Origin: Ensifer sp. LCM 4579 | GTDB lineage: Bacteria; Pseudomonadota; Alphaproteobacteria; Rhizobiales; Rhizobiaceae | Length of the DNA: 64,000 nucleotides | Reading direction: 5' to 3' | Assembly (NCBI RefSeq): GCF_001854885.1 | Contig: NZ_MDDV01000024.1 | Span: 300,984-364,983 of the forward strand | The notes under the pieces: generated by a model | The model's database searches: none | What the model saw: only the letters and a program-made list of their open reading frames with translations | Told to the model about the DNA's origin: nothing | Program-made: the position numbers and the translations under genes | In this document: positions 28,149 through 38,707 of the stretch, piece after piece | Layout: each line of letters begins with the position of its first letter | How positions within the stretch are numbered: the stretch's first letter is position 1

Positions 28149-29426
28149 ATGAGCAAGATGGCCAAGGCGGCGCACCAGGATACGGCCGCCAACACCCCGA
28201 CGGCGAAGGTCACCGTGATCCCGAAAACGCCGTCGCCGCTTCGCCGCAAGCGCCGGTCTCGGCTCTGGCTTGCCGCCCCCATTCTCCTCGCCCTCCTCGG
28301 TGCGGGCTATTACGCCTGGAGCCAGTACGGGGCGCAGCCGGCGACGGCGATCCTTACCCAGGCGGTGACGCGGGGCGATATCGAAAACAGCGTGACCGCC
28401 GTCGGCACGCTTGACGCGGTCAAATCCGTCGACGCCGGCGCGCAGGTGTCGGGCCAGTTGAAATCGCTGCATGTCGCGATCGGCGACCGGGTCACCGAGA
28501 ACCAGCTCGTTGCGGAAATCGACCCCGCCTCGATCGAGAACAGGATCGAAATCGACCAGGCGGAACTCGCCTATCTCGAGGCGCAGCTCGTCTCAAAGAA
28601 GGCCCAGCTCGTGCTGAAAGACGCCAATGTCGAACGTCAGCGCAGCCTCGTTTCCGCCAGGAGCGCGTCGCAGTCGACGCTCGACCAGGCGATCGCGGAT
28701 CACGCCGCCGCGGAAGCCGACGTGCAGGCGGTCGAGGCGCAGATCCGCAAGCAGAAGGCGACGCTGGCCGGCGATCAGGTCGATCTCGGCTATACCAAGA
28801 TCTATGCGCCGATGGCCGGAACGATCGTCGACAACCCGGCCAAGGAAGGCCAGACGCTCAATGCCAACCAGACGACGCCGACGATCGTCACCATCGCCGA
28901 TCTTTCGACGATGACGGTCAAGGCCCAGGTCTCCGAGGCCGATGTCGGCAAACTGAAGATCGGCATGGACGCCTATTTCACCCTGCTCGGCCAGCCGGGA
29001 AAGCGCTTCGCCGGCAAGCTGCGCCAGATCGAGCCGAAGCCGGACACGGAAAACAACGTGGTTCTCTATTACGCGCTTTTCGACGTGCCCAATCCCACCG
29101 GCGAACTGATGATGTCGATGAGCGCCCAGGTCTTTTTCGTCGAGGCCGCGGCGAGCGACGTGTTGCTCGTGCCGAGCGCCGCGGTCCACATGCACGACGA
29201 CGTGGCCGGCAAGCCGACACGGGCACAGGTGACTGTCGTCTCGCCTTCCGGCGCGAGCGAGACGCGCGACGTCGAGATCGGCATCCGCAACCGCGTCAGC
29301 GCCGAAATCGTCAGCGGCCTCGATGAGGGTGAAAAGGTGGTGGTCGATACCGGCTCCGCCGGCAACCGCGGCAACGATGCCGGCACGGGATCCCGGCGCG
29401 GCATGCGCATGCCGCGATTTTTCTGA
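28149..29426 (+). CDS. macA: MacA-type periplasmic adaptor of a tripartite efflux pump
   Basis: 425 residues. One N-terminal inner-membrane helix (about 42-60) is followed by the membrane-fusion layout: lipoyl half-motifs ([20 protein letters not shown], and [18 protein letters not shown]), a coiled-coil hairpin (residues about 135-220) and beta-barrel domains. The macB gene begins 8 nt after its stop. The unusually long N-terminal cytoplasmic tail is Lys/Arg/Thr-rich. Known: MacAB exports macrolides, peptides or lipids with a TolC partner; no TolC gene is in this window. Start ATG 28149. Confidence 0.9.
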   Translation: MSKMAKAAHQDTAANTPTAKVTVIPKTPSPLRRKRRSRLWLAAPILLALLGAGYYAWSQYGAQPATAILTQAVTRGDIENSVTAVGTLDAVKSVDAGAQVSGQLKSLHVAIGDRVTENQLVAEIDPASIENRIEIDQAELAYLEAQLVSKKAQLVLKDANVERQRSLVSARSASQSTLDQAIADHAAAEADVQAVEAQIRKQKATLAGDQVDLGYTKIYAPMAGTIVDNPAKEGQTLNANQTTPTIVTIADLSTMTVKAQVSEADVGKLKIGMDAYFTLLGQPGKRFAGKLRQIEPKPDTENNVVLYYALFDVPNPTGELMMSMSAQVFFVEAAASDVLLVPSAAVHMHDDVAGKPTRAQVTVVSPSGASETRDVEIGIRNRVSAEIVSGLDEGEKVVVDTGSAGNRGNDAGTGSRRGMRMPRFF

Positions 29427-29434
29427 GCGCGCCG

Positions 29435-31378
29435 ATGGCCCCTCTGCTCTCGCTCGACAAGGTCAGCAAGACCTATTTCAACGGCGATCTCGCCGTCGAG
29501 GTCCTGCACGACATCTCGCTCGACATCGAAGCCGGCGAATTCGTCGCCATCATGGGCCAGTCGGGCTCCGGCAAATCGACTTTGATGAACATCCTCGGCT
29601 GCCTCGACCAGCCGACCTCCGGCGACTACCTGATCGAAGCCGAAAACGTCGCCGGATTCGATGGCGACGAACTCGCGGCACTGCGCCGCCGCACCTTCGG
29701 CTTCGTGTTCCAGGCCTATAACCTCATCCCGACTGCGACCGCCCGGGAAAATGTCGAAGTGCCCGCGATCTATGCCGGCGTCCCCGCGGGAGACCGGCAC
29801 GAACGCGCCGAGGCGCTGCTCAATTCGCTGAAGCTCGGCGACCGGCTCGACCATCGGCCGGGCCAGCTTTCCGGAGGGCAGCAGCAGCGCGTCTCGATTG
29901 CCCGCGCGCTGATGAATGGCGGCCGCGTCATCCTTGCCGACGAGCCGACCGGCGCGCTCGACAGCCAGAGCGGCCAAGAGGTGATGGCGCTCCTGCGCGA
30001 GATGAACGCGAACGGCCATACCGTCATCGTCATCACCCACGCTCGCGAAGTTGCCGAGCAGGCCGACAGGCTGATCGAGATTCGCGACGGCCGGATCATC
30101 GCCGACAGGACCAGGAAGCGGCGCGCCGTTCCGGACGCCGCCATCGGCCTGGCCCAGCGCACCCGCGAGGGATTCGCCGCCATTGCCGACATGTCGGAGG
30201 CGATCCGAATGGCGATGCGGGCGCTGCGTGCCAACCTCTTCCGCACCATCCTGACGCTGCTCGGCATCGTCATCGGCGTTGGCTCCGTCGTCGCCATGCT
30301 GGCGATCGGCACCGGCGCACAGGATTCGGTATTAAGCCGCATCTCCTCCATGGGTTCCGATCTGCTTCTGGTGCGCCCAAGCATGGCGAATTTCCGCGGC
30401 AGCGCCGGCGGCAGCAACGTCACACTCGTGCCGGCCGATGCGGACGCGATCCGGGACCTCCCCAACGTCGCCTTCGCCGTGCCGGAAATGACGAGCAATG
30501 TGACGCTGCGGCGCGGCAATGTCGACTACCAGACGACCGCAAACGGCACGGTGCCGCAATTCACCGAAGCGAAATCCTGGGCCGTCGGCCGCGGCGAATT
30601 CATCAACCGCAAGGACATGGAAACCTACGCGCCGGTCGCGGTGCTCGGCCAGACCGTCGTCACCACGCTCTTTGCCGACGGCACGGATCCGATCGGCCAG
30701 TATGTGCTCGTCAACAAGATCCCCTTCCAGGTGATCGGCATCATGAGCGAGATGGGCGCAAGCGCCGGCGGCACCGATCGGGACGATGTCGTCCTCGTGC
30801 CGCTCACCACCGGCAGCATGCGCATCTTCGGCCAGCGCAACATCCGCACCATCACCGTCAAGGTCGAGGATGCGTCCGCCATCGACCTCACGCAGGAGCG
30901 GATTCAGGCGCTGCTCAACGACCGGCACAAGCGAGAGGATACGCAGATCACCAACATGTCGTCGGTGCGCGAGGCCTTCACCGAGACGTCCAACACGATG
31001 AAGCTTTTCCTCGGCTCCGTCGCGGCGATTTCGCTCATCGTCGGCGGCATCGGCGTGATGAACATCATGCTCGTCAGCGTCAGCGAACGCACAAGGGAGA
31101 TCGGCGTGCGCATGGCGACCGGCGCCCGCCGGCGCGACATCCTCGTGCAATTCATCATCGAGGCGCTGGTGGTTTCCGCAATCGGCGGCGCAATCGGCGT
31201 CGTCGTCGGCCTTGGAACGGGCTATGCCGCGCGATATTTCGGCCTGCCGGTGGCCTTCACCGCCGGCCCGGTGGCGCTTGCCTTCGCCTGCTCCTTCGCG
31301 ACCGGGCTCATCTTCGGCTACCTGCCCGCCCGCAACGCCTCACGCCTGCAGCCGGCAATGGCGCTCAGCGCCGATTGA
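29435..31378 (+). CDS. macB: MacB-type ABC exporter (ATPase and permease fused)
   Basis: 647 residues. The N-terminal ATPase has Walker [10 protein letters not shown], signature [13 protein letters not shown], Walker [13 protein letters not shown] and switch His in VITHAREV. Then come four membrane helices with a large periplasmic MacB-PCD domain between the first two (about 280-510) and a FtsX-like domain ([20 protein letters not shown]). It forms an operon with macA. Its stop codon overlaps the last 14 bp of the convergent BTLCP gene. Confidence 0.94.
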   Translation: MAPLLSLDKVSKTYFNGDLAVEVLHDISLDIEAGEFVAIMGQSGSGKSTLMNILGCLDQPTSGDYLIEAENVAGFDGDELAALRRRTFGFVFQAYNLIPTATARENVEVPAIYAGVPAGDRHERAEALLNSLKLGDRLDHRPGQLSGGQQQRVSIARALMNGGRVILADEPTGALDSQSGQEVMALLREMNANGHTVIVITHAREVAEQADRLIEIRDGRIIADRTRKRRAVPDAAIGLAQRTREGFAAIADMSEAIRMAMRALRANLFRTILTLLGIVIGVGSVVAMLAIGTGAQDSVLSRISSMGSDLLLVRPSMANFRGSAGGSNVTLVPADADAIRDLPNVAFAVPEMTSNVTLRRGNVDYQTTANGTVPQFTEAKSWAVGRGEFINRKDMETYAPVAVLGQTVVTTLFADGTDPIGQYVLVNKIPFQVIGIMSEMGASAGGTDRDDVVLVPLTTGSMRIFGQRNIRTITVKVEDASAIDLTQERIQALLNDRHKREDTQITNMSSVREAFTETSNTMKLFLGSVAAISLIVGGIGVMNIMLVSVSERTREIGVRMATGARRRDILVQFIIEALVVSAIGGAIGVVVGLGTGYAARYFGLPVAFTAGPVALAFACSFATGLIFGYLPARNASRLQPAMALSAD

Positions 31379-32000
31379 AGGCCGCCGTGGAGAGATGCGG
31401 GTGACGTTGCGCATCCGGCCGTTGCCGCACCTGCGCCACGCGTTCCGGACCTGAGATCAATTCCCAGCGGCGGCCGTCCGCCTGCGACTGGCGGGCGAAG
31501 TAACTATAGGGCGTGCGCGACCAGTCCTTGATCGCGTTGGTCAGATTGTCGAGCACGAGGTCACCCTCGCTGGTGCGAACGGTGAGGACCGTGTGGCCCT
31601 GTCCGTGATAACGGGCAACCGTCAACAAGAGGGCCGAGGCCGGCCAGCCGCGCGCGAGCAGCTCGTGCTTCTTGAGGATGGCAAAGTCCTCGCAATCTCC
31701 AAAACGCTCGGGAAGGCGCCAATCGTCGTCGCGCCCGGAGGTCGAGAGATCACTGCGCTCCTCGATGCGCGCATTGACGGCCCTGTTGACCTGCTTCAGC
31801 TCCGCCGCCCTCGCCTCGCTCAGCGAGACCGCCTTGGCTCCCCCGCCGGTTTTGCATAATCTCGCCTCGCGCGCGCAAAACGGCTTGAAAGCAGGAGGAG
31901 CGAAGGCCCTGCCGGCGGTCTTCATGATCGTCCCCGCACCCGCTCCCCCCGGAGCCAAAATCAGCAACAGGAATGCGGTCGGCGCGATGAAGCGTTTCAT
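31365..32000 (-). CDS. Bacterial transglutaminase-like cysteine peptidase (BTLCP)
   Basis: 211 residues, signal peptide about 1-22. The catalytic triad is visible: Cys in [12 protein letters not shown], His in GQGHTVLTV and Asp in LVLDNLT. Known: the BTLCP/LapG-like family consists of periplasmic proteases, sometimes controlling adhesin release. No LapD-like partner is present here. Start ATG 32000. It converges with macB and overlaps it by 14 bp. Confidence 0.88.
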   Translation of the reverse strand: MKRFIAPTAFLLLILAPGGAGAGTIMKTAGRAFAPPAFKPFCAREARLCKTGGGAKAVSLSEARAAELKQVNRAVNARIEERSDLSTSGRDDDWRLPERFGDCEDFAILKKHELLARGWPASALLLTVARYHGQGHTVLTVRTSEGDLVLDNLTNAIKDWSRTPYSYFARQSQADGRRWELISGPERVAQVRQRPDAQRHPHLSTAAFNRR

Positions 32001-32229
32001 GAGGTCTCCACGACGGGCAGGAATATCCCCAGCCTGGCGTGGAGATATAAATTGGAAAAATTGTCTTGAGGTTAATTGGTGCCGAATTGGGCAATGATGG
32101 GGCAATCAAACCCCCGGCAGCGCTTCAGTCGCTCAAGGGCCTTCCTGCATCGAGAATGCAGCCATGGCGGTGCAACCTTTCAGCAACTCCTCGCCTCGAT
32201 AATGCCCGCGCAATCGAGGACCGAATCGG

Positions 32230-32934
32230 ATGGCCAAGGCAAATACCAGGAAGCGCAGGCGCAGCACGAAGCGGAAGAGCAGCCGGGGCGGCATGGCGCC
32301 GTGGTACCTTGCCGCGATCGCACTCGTCGGCGGCATCGTCGCCCACGACCATTGGGAAAAACTCACTCGACTGCCGGGCGGGCGGGAGGTGGCGGCTCTG
32401 CTCTCCGAACCCGAAACGAAGCCGAGGCCCGCGAAACCCCGCATCGTCCGGCCGCAGGAGCATACCGGCTCGATCGCGCCGAAGCCCGCATTGGCCGTGC
32501 CGTCGCCGATGGAAAGGCCCGTGGAACAGGCGGCGCCGCTGCCGGCCGCCCGCTCTGCCGACAGCATCACCTTCTATTTCTGCGGCATTCGTCACGACAA
32601 TTGCGTGATCGACGGCGATTCCTTCCTCTTCAATGGCGAAAGAATCCTGATCGCCGATATCGACGCGCCGGAAACCAAGCTTGCGAAATGCGACGAGGAG
32701 CGCTCGCGCGGCGCGCACGCCAAGGCACGGCTTAGAGAATTGCTGAATGCCGGCCAGTTCACGGTGGTCGACGCACCGGCGGGCTTCGTCGACCGGGAAG
32801 CCGGCAAGCGGCGGCTGGTGACGAGAAACGGAAGGTCGATTGGCGACATTCTGCTTGCCGAAGGTCTGGTACGCAAACGGGCCGGCCGGCCGGCTGAGTG
32901 GTGCGGGTCGACGACGGCCCGCGTCTCGGGTTGA
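32230..32934 (+). CDS. Membrane-anchored thermonuclease-like (SNase) protein
   Basis: 234 residues. A basic N terminus and one membrane helix (about 24-40) are followed by a proline-rich linker and a C-terminal SNase-like domain (VIDGDSFLFNGERILIADID, APETKLAKCDEE, GDILLAEGLVRK). The signature Arg/Glu nuclease residues appear only partly conserved (ERSRGAHAKARLRELL retained), so activity is uncertain. Start ATG 32230. It converges with the NADH dehydrogenase gene. Confidence 0.82.
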   Translation: MAKANTRKRRRSTKRKSSRGGMAPWYLAAIALVGGIVAHDHWEKLTRLPGGREVAALLSEPETKPRPAKPRIVRPQEHTGSIAPKPALAVPSPMERPVEQAAPLPAARSADSITFYFCGIRHDNCVIDGDSFLFNGERILIADIDAPETKLAKCDEERSRGAHAKARLRELLNAGQFTVVDAPAGFVDREAGKRRLVTRNGRSIGDILLAEGLVRKRAGRPAEWCGSTTARVSG

Positions 32935-32986
32935 CGGGACGCGTCAGCGCCCGTGACCGGCGAGAACCTCTGCGAGGAGGCAAGCG

Positions 32987-34270
32987 TCAATCCCGCAACT
33001 CTACGGCCTCCACGTCCTCTGTTTCCTTCTGCGTGATCAGGCGAGCGCTGTGCTGGCCGCTTAGAAAGGTCCACAGCCAGCTCCAGGCGACCGCGAAACG
33101 GCTGCGGGTGCCGATCAGGAAATAGATGTGAGCGACGCCCCAGATCCACCAGGCGAGCGCACCCTTGAGCTTGATGCGGCCGAAATCGATGATCGCGGCG
33201 CGCCTGCCGATGGTGGCGAGGCTTCCCTGATGGCGATAGCGGAACGGACCCGGCGCCGGCCTTCCTTCGAGCCTCGCCCGGATCGTTTTGGCGACGAAAG
33301 CGCCCTGCTGCTTGGCGGCGGGCGCGATGCCTGGCACCGGCTTGCCGTCGGCCCGACTGACCGCTGCGGTATCGCCGATAATGAAGACCTCCGGATAGCC
33401 CGGCGCCGTCAGGTCCTTCCCGACCAGCGCGCGACCGGCGCGGTCGGCGGGAATGCCGAGCCAACTCGCCGCGGGCGAGGCCTGAACGCCGGCCGCCCAG
33501 ACGAGCGTGCAGCTCGGCACGAAGCGATCGCCGATCACCACGCCGGCAGCGCTGCAATCGGTCACCGGCGTTCCGGTCAGCACCTCGACGCCGAGCTCTT
33601 TCAATTCGCGCCCGGCATAGCCGGAAAGCTCTTCGCTGAATGCGGGTAGAATGCGCGGTCCCGCCTCGACGAGCACGATCCGCGCCCGACGCGTATCGAT
33701 CCGGCGAAATTCTGGCGGCAGGATCCTGTGCGCCATTTCGGCGATGATACCCGCAAGCTCGACCCCGGTCGGCCCGGCACCGACGATGGTGAAGGTCAGC
33801 AGCGCATCGCGCCTCTCCGGATCCTGCTCGAGTTCCGCCCGCTCGAAGGCCAGGAGAACGCGGCGGCGAATGGTAGTCGCATCCTCGAGCGTCTTCAGCC
33901 CCGGCGCCACCGCCGCCCACTCGTCGTGACCGAAATAGGCATGGGTCGCGCCTGTCGCCAGGACCAGCGTGTCATAGGCAATCGTCTGGCCGCTTTCGAG
34001 CGCGACGGTCCGGGCAATCGGGTCGGCGCCGATCACTTCGCCGAGAAGCGTCGTCACCTCTGGCCGATCCCGGTAAAGATGGCGGATCGGCCAGGCGATT
34101 TCGGATGTCGCCAGCACCGTCGTCGCGACCTGGTAGAGCAGCGGCTGGAACAGATGATGGTTGCGCCGGTCGATCAGGGTGATCCGAACCGCCGCGCCCT
34201 TCAGATCGTTGACCAGCTGCAACCCGCCAAAACCGCCACCGACAACGACGACATGATGTTCGTCCGACAT
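32987..34270 (-). CDS. ndh: Type II NADH:quinone oxidoreductase
   Basis: 427 residues. FAD-binding motif VVVGGGFGGLQLVNDL at the N terminus and NADH-binding motif TIVGAGPTGVELAGIIAEM near residue 160; a second FAD motif (VFIIGDTAAV) near 290. The C terminus has a hydrophobic amphipathic segment (ALAWWIWGVAHIYFLIG) for membrane binding. It passes electrons from NADH to quinone without proton pumping. Start ATG 34270 with GGCAGGAGCT. Confidence 0.92.
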   Translation of the reverse strand: MSDEHHVVVVGGGFGGLQLVNDLKGAAVRITLIDRRNHHLFQPLLYQVATTVLATSEIAWPIRHLYRDRPEVTTLLGEVIGADPIARTVALESGQTIAYDTLVLATGATHAYFGHDEWAAVAPGLKTLEDATTIRRRVLLAFERAELEQDPERRDALLTFTIVGAGPTGVELAGIIAEMAHRILPPEFRRIDTRRARIVLVEAGPRILPAFSEELSGYAGRELKELGVEVLTGTPVTDCSAAGVVIGDRFVPSCTLVWAAGVQASPAASWLGIPADRAGRALVGKDLTAPGYPEVFIIGDTAAVSRADGKPVPGIAPAAKQQGAFVAKTIRARLEGRPAPGPFRYRHQGSLATIGRRAAIIDFGRIKLKGALAWWIWGVAHIYFLIGTRSRFAVAWSWLWTFLSGQHSARLITQKETEDVEAVELRD

Positions 34271-34362
34271 AGCTCCTGCCTCGTTTTCGGGTCAGCCTGC
34301 CTGCTCGAAGGCAAGGGCGCAACCTCCAGTTCGGCAAGAGTTCCATGTTCAAAAAGCACAGC

Positions 34363-34827
34363 TCATTCCGCGTAGTCGACCGGCACGGCCGTGCCGCTTT
34401 TCAGCACTTCCATAGAAATCGAGGCGGAGACGTCGAAGAGCTCCACCTTCCGGACGATCTGTTTGTAGACGACGTCGTAATGCTCGACGCGCGGCAGCAC
34501 GACCTTGACGATATAGTCATAATTGCCGGTCAGCCGATGCACTTCGACGATCTCGGGTATGTCGCTGATCACCCGCCGGAATTTTTCGATCCACTCATCC
34601 GAATGGTGCGCGGTCTTGATAAGCGCGAAAAGCGTCGTCGGTACACCCATCTTTTCCCGATCGAGCACGACGATCCGCCGCGCGACATAACCCGCTTCCT
34701 CCAGCCGCTGGATGCGGCGTGAACAGGCGGAAAGCGAAAGGTTCACGCGATCGGCAAGATCGCCCATGGCGACGCTCGCATCCTCCTGCAGAAGCATCAG
34801 CAGCTTTCGGTCCCTGTCGTCCAGCAC
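34363..34827 (-). CDS. Lrp/AsnC-family transcriptional regulator
   Basis: 154 residues: N-terminal helix-turn-helix (ASVAMGDLADRVNLSLSACS) and C-terminal RAM/ACT-like ligand domain (VEVHRLTGNYDYIVKVVL). I chose the GTG at 34827 because AGGAG lies eight nt upstream; a GTG at 34836 abuts that site. It is divergent from the Asp/Glu racemase, 219 bp between starts, and probably controls it in response to an amino acid. Confidence 0.9.
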   Translation of the reverse strand: MLDDRDRKLLMLLQEDASVAMGDLADRVNLSLSACSRRIQRLEEAGYVARRIVVLDREKMGVPTTLFALIKTAHHSDEWIEKFRRVISDIPEIVEVHRLTGNYDYIVKVVLPRVEHYDVVYKQIVRKVELFDVSASISMEVLKSGTAVPVDYAE

Positions 34828-35046
34828 GCTTACCACTCCTCAGGCTCCGCCAGAACGCGCTGATTATTTGCACGAAACGTCTATGATGCGCAACCAAGTC
34901 GCGCGCGCCAATCAAGATCCGCCTCCCAAACGCAAACAAATTCCGGCCGCGCCGCGCGACAATCCGTTCATCAAACCGGGTTGCAGTGGCAACGCTCACT
35001 CCGACATTCGGTTCCGACGCTCCAATCGAAAACAAGGGGACGAGAG

Positions 35047-35784
35047 ATGGCAAGGCGGGAAATCGGGGAATTGCGCAAAATCGGCCTGATCGGCGGCATG
35101 AGCTTTGAAAGCTCGGCAATCTACTATCGAATGGTCAACGAGGCCGTTCGCGCCCGGCTCGGCGCGCTGCATTCTGCCGAAGTCCTTCTCCATTCCGTGG
35201 ATTTCCAGCGGATCGTCGACCTGCAGAAGTCCGGCCGCTGGGATGAGGCCGCCCGGCGCCTCTCAGATGTCGCGCGAGGGCTGGAGACGGCCGGCGCCGA
35301 ATGCGTGCTGATCTGCACCAACACCATGCACCTGATCGCGGACGCCGTTCAGGCGGCAATCGACGTGCCGCTGATCAACATCATCGACGAGACTGCGCTT
35401 CGGCTGAAAGCCGCCGGTTGCCGCAAGCCGCTGCTGCTCGCCACACGCTATACGATGGAACACGGATTCTACGCCGAGCGCATGACCGCGCACGGCATCG
35501 AGGTGATGGTACCGGACGCCGAGGGACGCACGCTCACCCATAACATCATCTTCGACGAACTCTGCGCCGGCAAGGTGCTGGACGCCTCGCGCGAAGGGCT
35601 CATGGCATTGATCGAACAGGCGAAGTCGGCCGGCGCCGATGCCGTGATCCTCGGCTGCACCGAAATCTGCCTGATCCTCGACCCCGCCCGCCTGCCCTTG
35701 CCGGGCTTCGATTCCACCGCCATCCATGCCGAGGCCGCCGTCGAATTTGCGCTGGGCGGGGAGAGGATGGACGACGCAGCCTGA
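35047..35784 (+). CDS. Aspartate/glutamate racemase family protein (YgeA-like)
   Basis: 245 residues. Cofactor-independent racemase fold with the two catalytic cysteines visible: CTNTMHLIAD (near residue 96) and LGCTEICLIL (near 205). The opening KIGLIGGMSFESSAIYYRM is typical of the YgeA/RacX group, which racemises a range of amino acids rather than only Asp or Glu. Start ATG 35047 with GGGGACGAGAG. It sits opposite an Lrp regulator. Confidence 0.93.
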   Translation: MARREIGELRKIGLIGGMSFESSAIYYRMVNEAVRARLGALHSAEVLLHSVDFQRIVDLQKSGRWDEAARRLSDVARGLETAGAECVLICTNTMHLIADAVQAAIDVPLINIIDETALRLKAAGCRKPLLLATRYTMEHGFYAERMTAHGIEVMVPDAEGRTLTHNIIFDELCAGKVLDASREGLMALIEQAKSAGADAVILGCTEICLILDPARLPLPGFDSTAIHAEAAVEFALGGERMDDAA

Positions 35785-35792
35785 GACCTACT

Positions 35793-36137
35793 TCAAACGC
35801 CGTCGGGGGGCGCGAAGAAGCAGTTCATGTGATCTTCCGTCGGGTGCAGGCAGATGTGATAATCGCCGTCTCCTGACGGAATCTCATCCCCATAGGGGAT
35901 CAGGAACATATGCTCCCTCGTCACCCTATAGTGGTCTCCGGGGCCGAGAATGACCGAAAACCCATGCTTTCCCTTCCGGACAGTGCCGCCCGGAATGCGC
36001 TGGCAATCGCCGCCCTGATTACTCCCCTTGCAACAGGCCGGCGGGTACGCCCAGCCGCGTTCCGTATAATGCCCATGACCACCGGCAGGGAAGGTGCCGA
36101 TGGCGGCGGCGACAAGCAAGGCGGACCTGCGTACCAT
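35793..36137 (-). CDS. Small secreted Cys-rich hypothetical protein
   Basis: 114 residues with an N-terminal hydrophobic signal-like segment. The mature part holds a CC pair (YPPACCKGS) plus C in GGDCQRI, HICLHP and NCFFAPP, five cysteines in all, suggesting a disulfide-stabilised periplasmic protein. I recognise no characterised family. It converges with the racemase gene and ends 9 bp from it. Confidence 0.75.
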   Translation of the reverse strand: MVRRSALLVAAAIGTFPAGGHGHYTERGWAYPPACCKGSNQGGDCQRIPGGTVRKGKHGFSVILGPGDHYRVTREHMFLIPYGDEIPSGDGDYHICLHPTEDHMNCFFAPPDGV

Positions 36138-36226
36138 TGGACGACTCCGTTCAAGGGAGCGACCATCATTCGATACAGCGATTTTACGCCATCTGCTATT
36201 TTACGCCATCACGCCCGGACCGCTAT

Positions 36227-36628
36227 TCACGCCGCGTCGAACTCCGCACGCGCCCGGCGGATCGCCTGGTGATTTTCCACCGACCAGTCGACGAATAGCC
36301 TCAGCACCGCCAGGAACGAGCGTCCGAGATCGGTCAGGCCATATTCCACGCTCGGCGGCTGCGTCGGATAGACGGTGCGGCTCAAATAGCCGTCGCGCTG
36401 CAGGTCGCGCAGCGTCTGGGTCAGCATGCGCTGCGATATGTCCGGGATGAGCCGCCGAAGTTCGGAAAAGCGCAAGGGACCATCGGCGAGCGTCAGGATC
36501 ATCAGCGAATTCCATTTGCCGCCTATGTGATCCATCACGTCGCGCACCGGGCAATTGTCCATGTCCATCGGCACCCCGCCGACGAGGATCGCCCGCCTGC
36601 CCTTCACCTTCCCCGTCGCCTTGTTCAT
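36227..36628 (-). CDS. HxlR-family transcriptional regulator
   Basis: 133 residues. The winged-helix core ([55 protein letters not shown]) is diagnostic for HxlR; the Cys in DNCPV is the redox- or electrophile-sensing residue in several members (e.g. YodB, QorR). It is divergent from an NmrA-type quinone-oxidoreductase-like gene, the usual QorR/QorB pairing, so it probably represses that gene and itself. Confidence 0.92.
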   Translation of the reverse strand: MNKATGKVKGRRAILVGGVPMDMDNCPVRDVMDHIGGKWNSLMILTLADGPLRFSELRRLIPDISQRMLTQTLRDLQRDGYLSRTVYPTQPPSVEYGLTDLGRSFLAVLRLFVDWSVENHQAIRRARAEFDAA

Positions 36629-36676
36629 GACGGTTCCCTTTCCGTAACCACAGCAGAAAAAACTGCCTCCTTTACA

Positions 36677-36703
36677 GCTCTTACCAGATTACGGGATAAG
36701 AGC
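36677..36703. promoter_or_regulatory. Inverted repeat GCTCTTA-N13-TAAGAGC, probable HxlR operator
   Basis: Two perfect 7-bp arms lie midway between the divergent HxlR and oxidoreductase genes. Another small inverted repeat (CTCTCAAAAAGAGA) follows at 36707-36720. Confidence 0.55.
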
Positions 36704-36774
36704 AACTCTCAAAAAGAGACCAGCATTCGTCATGAGCCCATAGACGAGGCTGGAGAGAAACGGAAAGGTAAACC

Positions 36775-37662
36775 ATGGCTGAAACATTGCTCGTGACCGG
36801 TGCAGCAGGTCAGTTCGGCAGGCTTGTGCTCGATGCGCTCCTTGCCGCCGGCAAGACGAATCCCGCCAATATCATCGCCACCAGCCGCGACGCGGCCAAG
36901 CTCGCCGATTACGCCGCGCGGGGCGTGGAGACGCGCAGCGCCGACTTCGACGATCCCGGCTCGCTCGACACGGCCTTTGCCGGCGCCGACCGCATCCTGA
37001 TCGTCTCGACCGACGTGCTGGACCAGCCGGGCAAGCGGCTGAAGCAGCATCTCGCCGCCGTCGCAGCCGCGAAGAAGGCGGGCGTCAAGCACATTCTCTA
37101 TACCTCCATGCCGGATCCGGAAAAATCGGTGATCCCCTTTGCCGCCGATCATCTCGGCACCGAAAACGCCATCAAGGCGACCGGCATTCCCCACACGATC
37201 CTGCGCAATGCCTGGTACATGGAAAACCTGTTCCTGGCGCTGCCGCATGCGCTCGCAAGCGGGCAATGGTTCTCGTCTGCCGGAAACGGCCGCATTTCGC
37301 ACGTCGCCCGCGCCGATCTCGCCAAGGCCGCAGCCGCCGCACTGGAAGCGGGATCGAGCGAAAGCCGCACCTATACGCTGACCGGCTCCGAGGCGCGCAC
37401 CACCGAAGAGATCGCCGCACTCGCCGCCGCGGCGACGAGCAAGAAGCTGGATGTGGTCCAGATTTCCGACGAAGCACTCGCCGGCGGCCTGAAGGGCGCC
37501 GGCCTGCCGGACTTCCTCGTCCCCATTCTGGTCTCCTTCGACGCCAACACGCGCGAGGGCCATTTCGATGTCGTCACCGACGATGTCGCGACCCTCACCG
37601 GCACGGCCCCGCTCGGGCTCTCCGCCTTCTTCGAGGCGAACAGAGCCGCACTGGCGCAATGA
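36775..37662 (+). CDS. NmrA/SDR-type NAD(P)H:quinone oxidoreductase (QorB-like)
   Basis: 295 residues. NAD(P)-binding motif LLVTGAAGQFGRLVLDALL at the N terminus; extended-SDR layout without a YxxxK catalytic pair, as in NmrA/QorB proteins. TSMPDPEKSVIPFAADH and HTILRNAWYMENL are typical. Start ATG 36775. Divergent from an HxlR gene; likely role is detoxification of quinones or electrophiles in the cytosol. Confidence 0.9.
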   Translation: MAETLLVTGAAGQFGRLVLDALLAAGKTNPANIIATSRDAAKLADYAARGVETRSADFDDPGSLDTAFAGADRILIVSTDVLDQPGKRLKQHLAAVAAAKKAGVKHILYTSMPDPEKSVIPFAADHLGTENAIKATGIPHTILRNAWYMENLFLALPHALASGQWFSSAGNGRISHVARADLAKAAAAALEAGSSESRTYTLTGSEARTTEEIAALAAAATSKKLDVVQISDEALAGGLKGAGLPDFLVPILVSFDANTREGHFDVVTDDVATLTGTAPLGLSAFFEANRAALAQ

Positions 37663-37804
37663 CCTGACCATGCAACGAAGATGGGCCCGGCCGTATCCGC
37701 CGGGCCTGTCGCACGGCGCCGAAGAGCCCGCACCCCCGCCACCCTCTCGCCTCAGCGCGCCGTTATGCTCGGTGTTGCTCGTTCTGCAAGACGGAGGAAG
37801 GACG

Positions 37805-38416
37805 ATGCCGGCACCGCTCGATTTCTGGTTTTCGATAGGAAGCCCCTACACCTTTCTGGCCGTGATGCGGTTACCCGAGATCGCCGAAAGGGCGGCGGTC
37901 GAGGTGCGCTGGCGCCCCTTCGACGCCCGCGCAATCCAGGTCGAGGCAAACGATGCTCCTTTCGCCGACAGGCCGCTGAAGGCCGCCTATATGTGGCGCG
38001 ACATCGAAAGACAGGCGGCGAGATTCGGACTGACCGTCCGCTTGCCGATCCCCTATCCGCTCGCCGAATTCGAACGCGCGAACCGCGTGGCCGCGCTCGC
38101 CGCCGGCGAAGGCTGGTGCCCCGCCTATGCGATCGCCAGCTACCGGCACTGGTTCGTCGACCGCGAGCCCGCCGGCAGCGAACCGAACCTATCGGCGAGC
38201 ATCAAGGAAGCGGGCCAGGACCCGGCCCGCGTGCTGGAACAGGCAAACGCCAAAACCACAGTCGAGGCGCTTGCTGCCGCAACCGGCGAGGCGAAGGAAG
38301 TCGGAATCTTCGGCTCACCCGCCTTTGTCGCCGATGGCGAACTGTTCTGGGGACACGATCGCTTGGAAGACGCAGTCGCTTGGCAGCACAATCTCGACCA
38401 GGGGAACCCGGGGTAG
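37805..38416 (+). CDS. 2-hydroxychromene-2-carboxylate isomerase-like protein (DsbA/kappa-GST fold)
   Basis: 203 residues. It opens DFWFSIGSPYTFLAVMRLPE with the Ser that binds glutathione in place of the DsbA CxxC, and ends GIFGSPAFVADGELFWGHDR, diagnostic for the HCCA isomerase/kappa-GST family. Start ATG 37805 with GGAGGAAGGACG. It is 142 bp after the oxidoreductase on the same strand and may share its transcript. Confidence 0.92.
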   Translation: MPAPLDFWFSIGSPYTFLAVMRLPEIAERAAVEVRWRPFDARAIQVEANDAPFADRPLKAAYMWRDIERQAARFGLTVRLPIPYPLAEFERANRVAALAAGEGWCPAYAIASYRHWFVDREPAGSEPNLSASIKEAGQDPARVLEQANAKTTVEALAAATGEAKEVGIFGSPAFVADGELFWGHDRLEDAVAWQHNLDQGNPG

Positions 38417-38445
38417 TGCGCGGTGATGCGGCAGTGATCGCCCCT

Positions 38446-38515
38446 CTCCTCGGGTTTAACCCTGGGTCAAGCCCGAGTTAAACCAGGTCAAGCCCGAGGA
38501 TGACGGAAGAGGGGA
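38446..38515. repeat. CTCGGGTTTAACC / CAAGCCCGAG short repeats
   Basis: Two tandem partial copies of the same palindrome as at 27725-27985, ending AAGCCCGAGGATGACGGAAG. Confidence 0.7.
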
Positions 38516-38609
38516 TGATGGGGCTTGCAACCGTAGCCACTCTCGCGCTTATCCGCCCATTAGTCACCCCCTTACCTACTACTCCGACATCCTCGCCTTA
38601 GCGCCTGCC

Positions 38610-38707
38610 GCGAGTCTCCCTCGCCCCGCTTGCGGGGAAAGGTGGCCGGTCCACCCTCCGCAGCTGCAGCGGAGGACGGGCAGTCGGTGAGCAAAAATTT
38701 GCTCACA
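38610..38707. repeat. Intergenic palindrome block downstream of the DoxX gene
   Basis: It contains CCCCGCTTGCGGGG, CTCCGCAGCTGCAGCGGAG and GTGAGCAAAAATTTGCTCAC, each a self-complementary hairpin. The last overlaps the DoxX stop region (38703) and is followed on the plus strand by ACTTTTTCC, so it could end rightward transcripts. Confidence 0.6.
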